A stretch of 64,000 nt of DNA from CAVWXT01 sp963759115 (GTDB lineage Bacteria; Planctomycetota; Planctomycetia; Pirellulales; Thermoguttaceae), in NCBI GenBank assembly GCA_963759115.1, contig CAVWXT010000005.1, positions 1,860,001-1,924,000 of the forward strand, written 5' to 3'. The notes beneath the pieces are model-generated. The model was not told the origin of the DNA, ran no database searches, and saw nothing but the letters and a program-made list of their open reading frames with translations. Below are positions 1-9,836 of the stretch, in pieces; within the stretch, counting starts at the first letter, position 1, and every line of letters begins with the position of its first letter. Both the position numbers and the translations under genes were made by a program.

Positions 1-555
1 TCCGGGGGGGATGGCGTCCCGACGTATCACCTGTGCAGTCGCTCCCTCGACGGCAGCGATGCGCCGGCCGAACTCTACTCGCCGTCTCGCCGTGGGGAAT
101 TCGTCTACGTCGACTTCCAAATCAGCCCCGATAGCCGCCGAGTCGTGTTCCGCGTACCGCAGGACGTTCGCACCGGCCTATACGGTTTGTACAGCCGGCC
201 AATCGACGGCAACGGCAGTTTGGCAAGGCTGAGCGATTCGCCCAAGACCGAGGGCAACCTCTACGCTTTCGACATCACGCCCGACAGCAGGCAGGTGATC
301 TACCTTGCCGGGCCGTCGAAGCTCACGCGGCAGGTCCATGCGCGGCCGATCGACGGTAGCGGAAAGTCTGTCAGGATCAGCGAGCCATTGGGCGAGGGCG
401 GCGGGGTCTGCAACTTTCAGATCAGCCCCGACGGCCGGCGGATCTTGTATCTCGCCTACCGCAACACCAAGGCATTGCGGGAGAACGATAGCAACGAAGG
501 GCCCGGAATTCACTGGCCATTTCGCGACACACCGTATAAAGCTTCAACCTACTGA
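1..555 (+). CDS. TolB/WD40-type (PD40) beta-propeller protein, C-terminal part
   Basis: The frame is open from the window edge, so the start lies outside and only the last ~184 residues are visible. They contain three repeats of the form F-x-I-(S/T)-P-D-(S/G)-R-x-(V/I)-(V/L)-(F/Y), each followed by a stretch ending in RPIDG. This is the PD40 blade signature of TolB-like six-bladed propellers. The family is used for protein or ligand binding, usually outside the cytoplasm; the exact role here is unknown. The chain ends soon after the last blade, so this is the true C-terminus. A shorter ATG at 145 exists but would cut through a blade, so a partial gene is the better reading. Confidence 0.75.
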   Translation, partial: SGGDGVPTYHLCSRSLDGSDAPAELYSPSRRGEFVYVDFQISPDSRRVVFRVPQDVRTGLYGLYSRPIDGNGSLARLSDSPKTEGNLYAFDITPDSRQVIYLAGPSKLTRQVHARPIDGSGKSVRISEPLGEGGGVCNFQISPDGRRILYLAYRNTKALRENDSNEGPGIHWPFRDTPYKASTY

Positions 556-860
556 CAGTCATTGCGAGCAAAACTGCTGCCAACACGCCACGGCTGCAAA
601 GTCGCTGCGCGACCGCCGCTTGGTGGTGCGGGCCGTGGCAAAGTGGTAGGGAACTCCATCGGGCATTGCCGAATTGCGAGATCGGACCGTTTTTTTGGGG
701 CCGCTTCTGAAAACAGGACTCTCGGCAAATGCCGCCTTGCCACGCGGGTACGGCCGCGGCCAGCCCCCGCCGTGTAAGTAATCGACCACGCAGATCAACC
801 CGCCTCGGGCCGATCAAGACGCTCGGCCCTGGCTGGCGATTTATTGACGCTTACGTACAA

Positions 861-889
861 TGTCACTACTGGACAAGCCAGTAGTGACA
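861..889. repeat. Perfect 12-bp stem-loop in the 556-908 gap
   Basis: TGTCACTACTGG at 861-872 is followed five bases later by its exact reverse complement at 878-889. The hairpin lies 20 bp past the stop codon of the minus-strand gene at 909-1148, so it could stop or stabilise that transcript, but there is no T-tract. Nothing else was recognised in the 353 bp between the flanking genes. Confidence 0.55.
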
Positions 890-908
890 CGCGACGCGAA
901 GGCGTTGT

Positions 909-1148
909 TCACTTCTTCGGATGGCTGTAGAGGTAATGATCGATATTGACAGAGGCGTCAGGCGGCAGGTTCGTGGCCGCCCCGATCAGCGGTTTCAGCC
1001 GGTCGTACAGGCTCAGGCCGGTCTCCGGCGTTCCGGGGCCGTTTGCGGGAGCCACAATCTCCGCGCGCACCTCCGCCCCGTCCGGCAGCACCACCGAGTC
1101 CGGCGAGCGGATCACGCCGTTCTCTACGTGACCTCGATACACCATCAC
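909..1148 (-). CDS. Small AF2212/DUF104-like antitoxin-type protein
   Basis: The 79-residue protein begins MMVYRGHVENGVI and continues with a short beta-type segment around LPDGAEVRAEI. This pattern (YxGxVENGxIxL...LPDGxxVxV) is typical of the AF2212-like/DUF104 group, often the antitoxin partner of a VapC-type PIN toxin. No PIN-domain gene lies on either side, so it looks like an orphan. The second Met (1145) is an equally possible start. A perfect hairpin lies just beyond its stop. Function as an antitoxin is inferred from family resemblance only. Confidence 0.6.
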   Translation of the reverse strand: MMVYRGHVENGVIRSPDSVVLPDGAEVRAEIVAPANGPGTPETGLSLYDRLKPLIGAATNLPPDASVNIDHYLYSHPKK

Positions 1149-1304
1149 GTTTTGCTCCGCGGGGAAACACCTTCGCGTTGTCGCGTCCCACGCGCCCTAC
1201 ATTATATGTTCGCCCGACATCGGCGGAAACGGTCCCTTGGGCATCATCGGGACGGGCAATTCGTCATCGCAAAGACTCCCGACCCCGTTGTTTCGTCCCC
1301 TACC

Positions 1305-2995
1305 TCACCTCTTCTTCTGCACCCGCTCCCTCACTTTCCAGAGGAAATAGAACTGGTCGTTGCGAATCGTATCTTCCTTGTCCCCTGCCGCCATAAGTTC
1401 CTTGATTAGGTCGCTGCCGAACTTGGCTACGCCCACAGTTGTAGCGAGAACTGAAACATCCACTGGTATGAGCCCGGTCAGCATGCCGAATGAGATTGCT
1501 CCAACAAGTCCGGCGGCGGATCGAAACGGCTTCTCGATTAGGTCACGCTTGCTTCGCTTCACTCTGCGGTCCAATTCCGCCAGTTTGGGCGCGATGACGT
1601 CGGCGTGCAGAGCGCTGCGCATCAGAAATCGTGAAATCTTTGCCAGACCTGCCAAACTGATCAATCGCTTCACGAAGCGCATGACGGTAGGCAATGAACG
1701 CTTCACTTTCCCGTTCCCGGAGCCTGACGATATCACGGATAGCGACATCTTCCACAAACGGCACAATGGACGTGAGGTGCTCAAACGCGATGTTGTTCTT
1801 ATTCCGCATTTTCGGCGTCCGCTGCAGCATGTTAAGAAAAGAGATATGAAGTTCGCTCTCGGTCACAAACGTCGTGTTGAGACATGCCGATGTCACAATA
1901 CCGAGCACGGCATTGCTTGCAACGTCGTGTGCGAAGCGGGTGTGGAGCCCAAGATCCCTCACAAGGGCTTTCGACAGGGGAACCGCTCTGCCCTCTTCTG
2001 CTCTCTTACTGACCCGTGGCCTGCAAGCCAGCGCGTTAGGGATTTTGTTTTGCATCACGACTACATCGTGCTCGAAGAACGGAGCCGGTCCATTGCAGTG
2101 GAAACACCACTCCTTCGAGAGCTTGCGACAATCGACGCATATTATGTCGAGGTACTGCTCCCCAAGCTTTCGGTATTGGGGTCTTCGGCAAAATCTGTGG
2201 GTGAAAAATGGGCCTACGGGGGATTCGTCCTGGCAAGGTGGATTTTCTGAGGGATGGCAGGGCAAATAAATGACGGTGGAAACAGCCGCAAAACCGGGGT
2301 TTTCTTGTTGTGTAACGGCCCTCGTCGGGTCTCCCACATCTGCAACGCACGGACCTTTGCCACGGAAAAACGGGGATGGAATCTATGAATCAGATCGTTG
2401 AGGCTCCCGAAATCACGAAAACCCCTGAAAATCCAGATTCAAACTGAGTTTCACGGCCCAAATCAACCCACAGATTCTGCCGAGGAGGCCGGTATTGGGT
2501 CATGAAGCGTCTGGCAGCAGTCTCACCAAGAAGCTCCTGGACTTGACATGCGAAACACACATTGCGTACCGGTGCATAGAGTTCGATATATCCGTGATCG
2601 ATAAGGGCCTGAACCTGAGCAAGGACCGATATGTCGTCGAGAAGATACTCCCGTGCCTCCGACACGTCTTTGCGGGATGTCCAACTATCGTACTTGTCGA
2701 AGAAACTCGCAATGTAGGCCTTATCGCTGTACATGAGCGCGAACCTGGCCAGTTTTTGTACGCGTGATATGCGGCATTTGTGCGCGACGCACTCGCGATC
2801 GCTGCCCCCAAGGCCCAGCGAGGCGGTATGTGCAAATGGTGAGCGTGGAGTACATGCCGTAGTGGAGCGAATACAGTTCTGAATGTTGTCGGCCAATTCT
2901 CTAATTCTTGCCAAGGACAAACGCGAAATCACTGACGAATTCACTCTGCTTCGACCCAAGAGGTTCCGACTGCGAAGAATGTCGAGTGGCGTCAT
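1305..2995 (-). pseudogene. Cys-rich hypothetical protein gene, interrupted by a miniature transposon and frameshifted
   Basis: Two minus-strand blocks encode one ancestral protein of about 456 residues. The first (2995 down to ~2490) ends ...AARRFMTQYR. The second (from ~2180) starts QYRKLGEQYLDIICVDC. Removing the 319 bp between the two copies of CGGTATTGGG joins them exactly in frame. A second lesion, a single extra base near 1645, is needed to continue from ...REAIDQF into ...LAKISRFLMRSALHAD. The C-terminus then has a hydrophobic, glycine-rich segment around 1400-1480. Visible features are several CxxC pairs (CFAC, CVDC, CFHC), suggesting metal binding. No known family was recognised. 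The start is uncertain: ATG at 2995 is used, and a TTG at 3073 is also open. Confidence 0.65.
2181..2489. mobile_element. Miniature inverted-repeat transposable element (MITE) with 10-bp target duplication
   Basis: The segment of about 309 bp is flanked by identical 10-mers CGGTATTGGG (2171-2180 and 2490-2499). Its two ends are imperfect inverted repeats: the left end reads GTCTTCGGCAAAATCTGTGG and the right end, on the other strand, GCCTCCTCGGCAGAATCTGT; the similarity continues for about 34 bases. It has no transposase-sized gene. It sits inside a coding frame that is restored precisely when element plus one target copy are removed, which is strong evidence for insertion. The mobilising transposase is not in the window as far as can be seen. 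Confidence 0.8.
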
Positions 2996-3141
2996 GTGAA
3001 TGGTCCGTCGAGTGAGAAAGTGGCGGCGGGGCGGAGATACGCTCAGACTCCAAAACGGGTAGTTTGCGGACAATTCCGCACGCGACGCCTAATTCGCGTT
3101 TGCTTTCATCTTCCGACGCCACAATGAGCGCACCGCTGTGA

Positions 3142-3267
3142 TTACGCGTCCGCGCCAACGGTGATATGTTGCACTATCGCGGTTTGCGTCGCTGCTTCCC
3201 TCTCTGACATCAAGTACTCCGCCTCGTCCAGCATGTGACGCAGATACTCAAGCGGCGAGAGCGGCAT
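3142..3267 (-). pseudogene. HepT-like (DUF86) toxin remnant
   Basis: A 41-codon frame begins MPLSPLEYLRHMLDEAEYLM, which matches the first helix of HepT/DUF86 RNase toxins (family length ~110-140 residues). After about 24 residues the similarity is lost and the frame stops. It overlaps the end of the MntA-type gene by 20 bp, the usual arrangement of the mntA-hepT pair. The toxin therefore appears truncated and inactive. Identification rests on the short N-terminal match and the neighbour. Confidence 0.55.
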
Positions 3268-3556
3268 ACTCCACCTCCTTGAGAATATGCGGACCGAGAT
3301 GGGGGCTCAACGACTCCAGCGTGACCAACTCGACGCGGCGCTGCAGGATTTCCTCCAGGAAGAAGGACAGTTCCATGAAGGCATCGAACGTCTTTCGGTC
3401 CGGCTCGAACTCGACGAGGAGATCGACGTCGCTCTCGGGGCTCTGCTCTTGACGCACGAAGGAACCGAATAGGCCAATCCGCTTTACGCCCAAGGCGATC
3501 AAACGGGATCGGTTTTGACGGAGCGCGCCAAGAATGTCCTGTTTGTTGTTGACCAT
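3248..3556 (-). CDS. MntA-type minimal nucleotidyltransferase antitoxin
   Basis: The 102-residue protein has the hallmark GSF-x9-SDVDLLVEF of minimal nucleotidyltransferases: G-S motif followed by the D-x-D metal site (residues ~36-50). In MntA/HepT systems this protein AMPylates and neutralises the HepT toxin. The start chosen (MVNNKQDILGAL) places the first helix normally; a longer frame upstream is repeat-like and was not used. The partner hepT, overlapping downstream, is reduced to a fragment, so the antitoxin may be a leftover. Confidence 0.75.
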   Translation of the reverse strand: MVNNKQDILGALRQNRSRLIALGVKRIGLFGSFVRQEQSPESDVDLLVEFEPDRKTFDAFMELSFFLEEILQRRVELVTLESLSPHLGPHILKEVEYAALAA

Positions 3557-3655
3557 AGCACGCCGGCCATAGCTTCGTCCGTCCGAGCCCTCACCCCCTG
3601 CCCCTCTCCCAAAAGGGAGACGGGAGACTTCTCGCACACGTTCTTGCTCACAAGC

Positions 3656-4756
3656 CTACTTCCCGCCCAACCACAAATCAATCGGCCGCTTCACGCCCTT
3701 CGGCCGGAACGGCAGTTCGACCTTGGCCCCGCGGCGGGCCGACTCGTAGCCGGCGTAAAGCACTTCTTGCACCACGCGGCCGTCCTCGCCCGTGGCGATC
3801 GGCGTCTCCTTGCCGCGGACGCAGCGGGCGAAATGGTGCATCTCCTGCGGCAGGCCGTAGTTCCAAAACTCCTCGAACACCGGATAGGTCCAGCCCTTCG
3901 TGGTCGGGGCCTTTTCGACCGCGTAGCCGTAGCCGTATTCGCTATAGGTGGGCATGGCGTTGCCCATGTGCAGGTCGGCATAGCTCACGCCGCCTTCGCC
4001 GTAGACCTCGATGCAGTCGTCCATGCCGCCGCGGCGGGCCCAACTGTTCTCGATGATGCCCACCTGCGTTGCCCTCGAACTCGACGATGCAGAAGCTGTT
4101 GTCTTCGCACTTCGTCTTGTCGCCGTGCACGTAGGTGCCCATCTGGCAGTAGACGCTCTTGATCGTCGGGCCGGTTGAGGAACCAATAGCAGAAGGCGAT
4201 GCCGTGGCAGCCCAGGTCCATCAGGGCCCCGCCGCCCGATCTGTTGGCGTCCCAGAACCAGGGCGAGTGCGGGCCGAAGTGCTTTTCACTCTGTTTGACG
4301 AGGTACACCTTGCCGAAGGCCCCCTCGTCGGCCATCCGCTTGGCGCGGACGTACTTGGGCGTGAAGAACAGCTCCTCGCCGTACATCAGCAGCACGCCTT
4401 TCTGGCGGCAGGTGTCGATCATGATGTCGGCCTCTTCGAGGGTCATGCACAGCGGCTTTTCGCAGACCACGTGCTTGCCGGCATTGGCGATGTCGACGGT
4501 CATCTGGCAGTGCAGGGCGTTGGGGGCCGCGATGGTGACCATCTCGATGTCCGACTCCTTGAGCATCTCGCGATAGTCGTGGAACACCCGCGGGATGCCG
4601 AACTTCTTGGCGAACTCCTCGGCATGGCCCGCGCGTGGGCGAGGACACGGCCACCACCTCGGCCTCTTCCGGCATCAAGCGGAACGACTCGGCCTGGATG
4701 TCGGCCTCGAACTGCGAACCGATAATGCCGACTTTCACTTTGCCTTTCGCGGTCAT
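3656..4756 (-). CDS. Gfo/Idh/MocA family oxidoreductase (frame broken three times)
   Basis: Reading from ATG at 4756 gives KVGIIGSQFEADIQAESF (dinucleotide-binding N-terminus), then FHDYREMLKESDIEMVTIAAPN, the conserved EKPLCMT motif, and a C-terminal domain ending RPIDLWLGGK. To keep this protein in one piece the frame must skip one base at three places: near 4628, near 4170 and near 4068. The total is still a multiple of three and gives about 366 residues, the normal family size. Gfo/Idh/MocA enzymes are NAD(P)-dependent dehydrogenases acting on sugars or inositol-type substrates. It follows the GH20 gene by 68 bp and is probably co-transcribed. Three one-base gains in a well conserved protein suggest sequence error rather than decay, but this cannot be settled here. 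Confidence 0.8.
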
Positions 4757-4824
4757 GTGTGATCCTTTCTTCCTTTGAGCCCCGCAGAAATAGTTCGTGA
4801 AATATGCTTGCTCGCAGCAACGTC

Positions 4825-6541
4825 TTAGTCCGCCCGCGGCTGGCGGTAGTTGACCTTTTGGGCCTTGAGCCGCTGAAGGTGCGTGTCGAGCCGTTTCTGG
4901 AAATCTGCCCAGTTCTTCTGCTTCGCTTCGGTCCAGGTCAATTCGGCCATCGCGCACGCCCGCGGATAGGCCATGTATTGCACCTGGGCGTAGTTGGGGA
5001 AATACTCGCTCCACAGGTTGCCGTCGGCGCCGAGGATGTACTTGGCCTTCTCGGCGGGAAGCTCCGCGGGAACCGGCTCGAAGGCGTAGACCTTCTCGGT
5101 AGACAGGATTCGGCCGGGGCCCGGTTTGTCGCCGCCGATGGCCCGCGGCTCGCCGGTGGCCGCCTGGCGGTAGTCGAAATAGCAGTTCGAGGTGGGCGTC
5201 ATCACCACCTCGTGATCGGAGTTGGCCGCGGCGATGCCCCCCTTGATGCCGCGCCAGCTCATCACCGTGGCGTTCGGCGCCAGTCCACCTTCGAGGATCT
5301 CGTCCCAGCCGATCAACGTGCGGTCGTGGGCGTTCAGGAACTTCTCGATCCGCCGGATGAAGTAGCTTTGCAGTTCCTTTTCGTCCTTGAGTCCCTCTTT
5401 CTGAATGCGGGCCTGGCACTTTTCGCAACGTTTCCAGGTGTCCTTCTTGACCTCGTCGCCGCCGACGTGGATGCGCTTGCTCGGGAACAGGTCCATCACT
5501 TCCAGCAGGACGTTTTGGAGGAACTCGAAGGCGGCGTCGTTGCCGGCACAATAGACGCCCAGAAAGATTCCAGCCTGGGCATCGGTGCTGAACGGCACCA
5601 ACTTCCCCGCCTTGTCGATCTGCCCGCCGTTGCAGCTCGAGCTCGGGATAGGCCGCCAGCGCGGCCACCGAATGGCCGGGCATCTCGATCTCCGGCACGA
5701 TGGTGATGTAGCGGTCCTTCGCGTAAGCCACGATTTCGCGGACGTCGTCCTGCGTGAAGAAGCCGCCGTAACGCCCGTCGGGGCCGTAGGCGGTGCTCTC
5801 CTTGGGATCGAAACCGAAGCCGATGTCCTTCCGCCATGCGCCAACCTCGGTGAGCTTGGGATAGCGTTTGATCTCGATCCGCCAGCCCTGGTCGTCGACC
5901 AGGTGCCAGTGGAACGTATTCATCTTGTGCTGGGCCATCAGGTCGAGAAAGTTCTTGATCTCGTCCTTGTTGAAGAAGTGGCGGCTGACGTCCAGCATCA
6001 GGCCCCGCCAGGGGAACCGCGGCTGATCTTCGATCTTCACCACCGGCACCGTCCACGCCACTCCCTCGTCAACCTTCGTCGGGCTGAAAATCTGCGGCGG
6101 CAACAGTTGCAGCAGCGTTTGCGTGCCGTAGAATAGCCCGGCCCCGTCGGTGGCGGTGATTGTGATGCGGCAGGGCGTAACCTCCAATTGATAGCCCTCA
6201 GCGCTGATGGTAGGATTGCCGCTCGGGGCAACCAGCGCCAGGATAATGTGGTTATCGTAACTCGGGCTCCATTCCTCCAGCCGCGATAGCCGCAATACAG
6301 CCAACTTGTAGCCCGTGCTGCGATTGACGCGATCTGCCCATTGTTCTCCAACGTGGGCAACGTCCTTCGTGACGACAATACTGGTATCCTTGTTCAACGT
6401 AAACGCGCCCTCCTTGCGTTCCAGCTTTAGCGGCTGCGGCACCAGCGCGATCGTCGCGTCGGCGGCAAGGCCGATGCCGGAGAGCAGGCCGAGGATCATC
6501 CCGCAAGCGCCCGTCGCCGCGAACAAGCATTTCTTCATCAT
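4825..6541 (-). CDS. Glycoside hydrolase family 20 beta-N-acetylhexosaminidase (one frameshift)
   Basis: It starts at ATG 6541 behind an AGGAG site and has a signal peptide (MMKKCLFAATGACGMILGLL...GLAADA). After a GH20 N-terminal domain (...ISAEGYQLEVTP) comes the TIM barrel with FPWRGLMLDVSRHFF, HLVDDQGWRIEI and PEIEMPGHSVAALAAYPEL. The catalytic pair lies in HVGGDEVKK. Near 5640 one extra base shifts the frame between AYPEL and SCNGGQIDKAGK. The combined product of about 571 residues is a normal length. The enzyme releases terminal GlcNAc or GalNAc from glycans, probably in the periplasm or outside the cell. The following oxidoreductase may act on a released sugar. Confidence 0.88.
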
Positions 6542-6727
6542 GTCAACTCCTGTCATTGCGCGGAAAGTACGCGGATCAGCATGGCCCGGATACGTCGCGG
6601 GCCGAACGCTCCCATTATTGCCGTTCGGCGGGGCGTCCACAAGCATTGGGGAGGGCCATTTTGGGGGAAATTTCCCCTGCCGAGGCCCATCGCGACGCGG
6701 CACGCGAGACTCTCGCTCCGCCTGAAC

Positions 6728-7879
6728 TCAGAGACGCCGCGACGGGCTGTTGTCGACCACGATCACGTCCACGCCGGGAATCGTCTGCAGCAGATTGTCG
6801 AGGATGGATCGGCCGAACCAACGGCGGTACCAGGGCTGCCGGCTCCGCCCCAAGATGATGTGCGTGATGCCGTACTCCTCGACGAAAGAGGCAATCGTGC
6901 CGACGAGGCCCGTCCCTTTGAACGACAGAGACGTTCCGCCCAACTGCCGGGCAAGGTCCAAGTTGTTGCCGATCTCCCGTTGCGTCGCGGCATCGATGTT
7001 CTCCAGGGCTTCGCGGGGAGTCTGCACGTAGACCGCGTACCACGGGGCGCCCAAGCGGTCGGCGATGCGGGCGGCCTTGCGCAACAGGGCGGCGGCGTGC
7101 GGACTTCGCGAGCTCAGGCAGACCATCACGCGTTCGGAGCCCGAGGTGGCATCGCCGCTTCGCTGCGACTCTTCGCGGCGATGCCGATCGAGCCGGAAGG
7201 CGATTTCCTCCATCGCCAGCTCGCGGAGTTGCGTCAGTTTCTCCGGCACGAAGAAGTTCTCCAGGGCCGTCTGGATTCGCTCGGGCGGATAGATTTTTCC
7301 GGTCTGAAGCCGCTCGCGGAGGTCCTCGGCGGAGAGGTCGACGTTGACGATCTGATCGGCCATCGCCACTAGGTAGTCGGGAATGCGCTCTTTGACCCGC
7401 ACGCCCGTGGCCCGTTCGACGATGTCGTGCAGGCTCTCCAGGTGTTGGATGTTGAGCGTGGTGATGACGCTCGTGCCGGCGCGGAGGATTTCTTCGACGT
7501 CCTGGTAGCGTTTCGCATTGCGGCTGCCGGGGGCGTTGGTATGGGCCAATTCGTCCACCAGCGCGATCGTTGGCCTTCGCGCGAGCACCGCGTCGACGTC
7601 CATCTCCTCCAGCACGATGCCGCGATAGTCGATCCGGCGGCGAGGCACCTGCTCCAGATCGCCGACCTGGGCGAGCGTCTCCGCCCGGCCGTGGGTTTCG
7701 ACAAAGCCGATCGCCACGTCGATGCCTTGCCGTCGCAGCCGGTTGCCTTCCTGGAGCATGTCGTAGGTCTTGCCGACCCCGGCGGCAAAGCCCAGGTAGA
7801 TCTTCAGCCGGCCGCGCTGCTGGCGGCGGATGAGATCGAGAAAAAGCTCGGGCTTGGGCTGCAATTCGTCGCCGGCCAT
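6728..7879 (-). CDS. KdpD-type sensor domain plus universal stress domain, without histidine kinase
   Basis: The 383-residue protein from ATG 7879 contains the N-terminal KdpD domain (Walker-like GFAAGVGKTYDML, VDELAHTNAPGSRN, TTLNIQHLESLHD) followed by a USP-type domain (VMVCLSSRSPHAAALLRKAARIA ... ITHIILGRSR). Full KdpD continues with four membrane helices and a kinase core; none is present here. The gene lies last in a minus-strand operon with a separate membrane histidine kinase and a sigma-54 activator, next to divergent kdp structural genes. It probably senses potassium or cell state and acts through the neighbouring kinase; that partnership is inference. The N-terminal extension before MAGDELQ was not used. 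Confidence 0.85.
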   Translation of the reverse strand: MAGDELQPKPELFLDLIRRQQRGRLKIYLGFAAGVGKTYDMLQEGNRLRRQGIDVAIGFVETHGRAETLAQVGDLEQVPRRRIDYRGIVLEEMDVDAVLARRPTIALVDELAHTNAPGSRNAKRYQDVEEILRAGTSVITTLNIQHLESLHDIVERATGVRVKERIPDYLVAMADQIVNVDLSAEDLRERLQTGKIYPPERIQTALENFFVPEKLTQLRELAMEEIAFRLDRHRREESQRSGDATSGSERVMVCLSSRSPHAAALLRKAARIADRLGAPWYAVYVQTPREALENIDAATQREIGNNLDLARQLGGTSLSFKGTGLVGTIASFVEEYGITHIILGRSRQPWYRRWFGRSILDNLLQTIPGVDVIVVDNSPSRRL

Positions 7880-7905
7880 CGCTCGTGCCTCTGTTCGTGC
7901 CTTCG

Positions 7906-9804
7906 TTAATCGTGATTGTGAGTCGATCCCTGAGCCTCTGGCCCGGAGGACTCCTCGGCGCCGCCCGAGGACCAGATCGGCAACGACATGCGGAATACGG
8001 TGTTCTCTCCCGGCTGGCTCTGGCATTCGACCGTGCCGCCGTGGGCGTTCGCGATCTCGCGGACGATCGCCAGCCCCAGCCCGCTGCCGCCGCGGGCAGT
8101 CTCCCCCGGCACGCGGAAGTATCTCTCGAACACCAGCGGCAGATACTCGGCGGGGATTCCGGAGCCGGTATCGGCGACGGCGAAGGCGACCTTGCCGCCG
8201 GCCGGCCGGGCGGAAAGCGTGATGCGCCCGCCCTGGGGCGTGTGGGCCAAGGCGTTGTCCAACAGGTTCTGCAAGGCGTGTTGGAACTGGTCGGCATCGA
8301 CGGCCACGGGCGGCAAGTCGCCGGACGCCTCGACCGAGAGCTCGACGCCCTGATCCGCCGCGCGAGGCCGGAAGTCATCGGCCGCCGCTTGCAGCAGCGC
8401 GGCCGGCCGCTCCGGCCGCACGCGGAGTTGGGTCCGTCCCTGTTCCAGCCGCGCCAGGTCCAGCAAGTTGTTGATCATCACCAAGAGCCGCTCAGCGTTG
8501 TCGCGGGCGTCCACCAGCAATTCCACTTGCTTCGGCAGCAACGGCCCCACGTTCTCCTCCAACAGAAGGTGCAGCACGAGCCGGATGCTGGTCAACGGCG
8601 TCTTCAGTTCGTGGCTCACGGTGGCCACGAGGTTGGTCTTCACCTCGTCGAGCAAGCGGAACCGGGTAATGTCTTCGAGGATCGCCGCCGCGCCGAGCGT
8701 CGCCCCCGCGGAGTCCCGGATCGGCAGAATCCGCGGCAGGAACGAATGCGTTTCCTCGCCGATGGACAACACAACGGCCTTGTCGAAACCCTGCGGCACG
8801 TACTCGCGCTGATGCTGCAAGACATCGGCCAGCGGCTGGCGCAACGGCTCGGGCGGCTCCCAAACCGCCAGCGAGCTTTTTCCGTCCTCCCGCGGCCAAA
8901 CGCCGAACAGGCGGCGGGCGGCCGGATTGGCCATCTCCACGTGCTGCTGCGGATCGATCACCAGCACCGGATTGGGAAAGGCGTCGATCGTCGCCTGGCT
9001 GGTCTGCTGCGCCCGAATCAACTGGGCCTTGTGCGATTGGCGAAACTCGCGGAGCTGGCGCGTCATCGCGTTGAAGGCGGCGGCCAATTGGCCCAGTTCA
9101 TCCTCGGACGTGATGGGCACGAGCTGATCGAGATTGCCCGCGCCGATGGCCATCGCCGATTCGGTGACGGCCCGCACCGGATTGATGATCGTGCGAATCG
9201 TGTGGCCGACCAGCACCAGGGCCAAGGCGATGCCGAACGCCAAACCGCCGCCGTACCAGAAAAACGAGGAGCTGGCCAAACGCAGCGCTTCGGCGTTGGC
9301 CTCCTCCATATTATCCTGGTTGATCTGCAGAATCTCGCCGGAGACAGCCTTGATCGCGCGGAAGTCGCCGTAAAGGCCCCCCTGATTCCCCGAGTCAAAG
9401 TAGAGCCGATCGCGCTGCGGGCCGGGCTGGGCGAAGAACTCGTCTCCCCGCCGGCGATAGTCATCGCTGAGCTTCCTCAGCTTGTCGGCCAGTTCTCCTT
9501 CGCCGGGCAGGGTGATGTTGCCCTGCTCTTTCGCCAGGCTGACTTCGTAGAGTTTCCAATTGACCTGGTATTGTTCGCGGGATTCCTTTTCCCGCCCGGC
9601 CAGCGCGAACTGGAACGACGAGTCGATGCGTTCCAGGGCCTCGTTGAGGTTCCGCATGTAGATCACGCTGTCGTAATTCTCGCGCAGGATCTGGTCAATC
9701 TGATTGCCGAGGTGATAGATCAGGACGGTTCCCGTGCCGCCCAGCGCCACGAGCAGGACAAACAAAGGAACCATCGCCAGGATGATTCGCCGGCGAAACG
9801 TCAT
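7906..9804 (-). CDS. Membrane sensor histidine kinase (HAMP-PAS-HisKA-HATPase)
   Basis: From ATG 9804 (AAAGGG six bases upstream) the 632-residue protein has an N-terminal helix (IILAMVPLFVLLVALGG), a periplasmic region of about 150 residues, a second helix (FFWYGGGLAFGIALALVLVG), HAMP, and a PAS-like domain (NPVLVIDPQQHVEMANPAARRLFG). The HisKA domain has the H-box VSHELKTPLTSI, and the ATPase has N-box NLLDNALAH, DTGSGIP and GGSGLGLAI. An alternative ATG at 9840 overlaps the stop of the upstream regulator (ATGA). Coupling to the sigma-54 activator upstream and to the KdpD-like sensor downstream suggests one signalling unit, presumably for the divergent kdp genes. Confidence 0.9.
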   Translation of the reverse strand: MTFRRRIILAMVPLFVLLVALGGTGTVLIYHLGNQIDQILRENYDSVIYMRNLNEALERIDSSFQFALAGREKESREQYQVNWKLYEVSLAKEQGNITLPGEGELADKLRKLSDDYRRRGDEFFAQPGPQRDRLYFDSGNQGGLYGDFRAIKAVSGEILQINQDNMEEANAEALRLASSSFFWYGGGLAFGIALALVLVGHTIRTIINPVRAVTESAMAIGAGNLDQLVPITSEDELGQLAAAFNAMTRQLREFRQSHKAQLIRAQQTSQATIDAFPNPVLVIDPQQHVEMANPAARRLFGVWPREDGKSSLAVWEPPEPLRQPLADVLQHQREYVPQGFDKAVVLSIGEETHSFLPRILPIRDSAGATLGAAAILEDITRFRLLDEVKTNLVATVSHELKTPLTSIRLVLHLLLEENVGPLLPKQVELLVDARDNAERLLVMINNLLDLARLEQGRTQLRVRPERPAALLQAAADDFRPRAADQGVELSVEASGDLPPVAVDADQFQHALQNLLDNALAHTPQGGRITLSARPAGGKVAFAVADTGSGIPAEYLPLVFERYFRVPGETARGGSGLGLAIVREIANAHGGTVECQSQPGENTVFRMSLPIWSSGGAEESSGPEAQGSTHNHD

Positions 9805-9836
9805 GTGGACCCTTTCTGGACGTTGTGCCATGCCCA

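Noticed and set aside
2901..3158. 85-residue minus-strand frame overlapping the broken hypothetical gene
   Set aside because: Overlaps another frame with better continuity, has no motif and no ribosome site.
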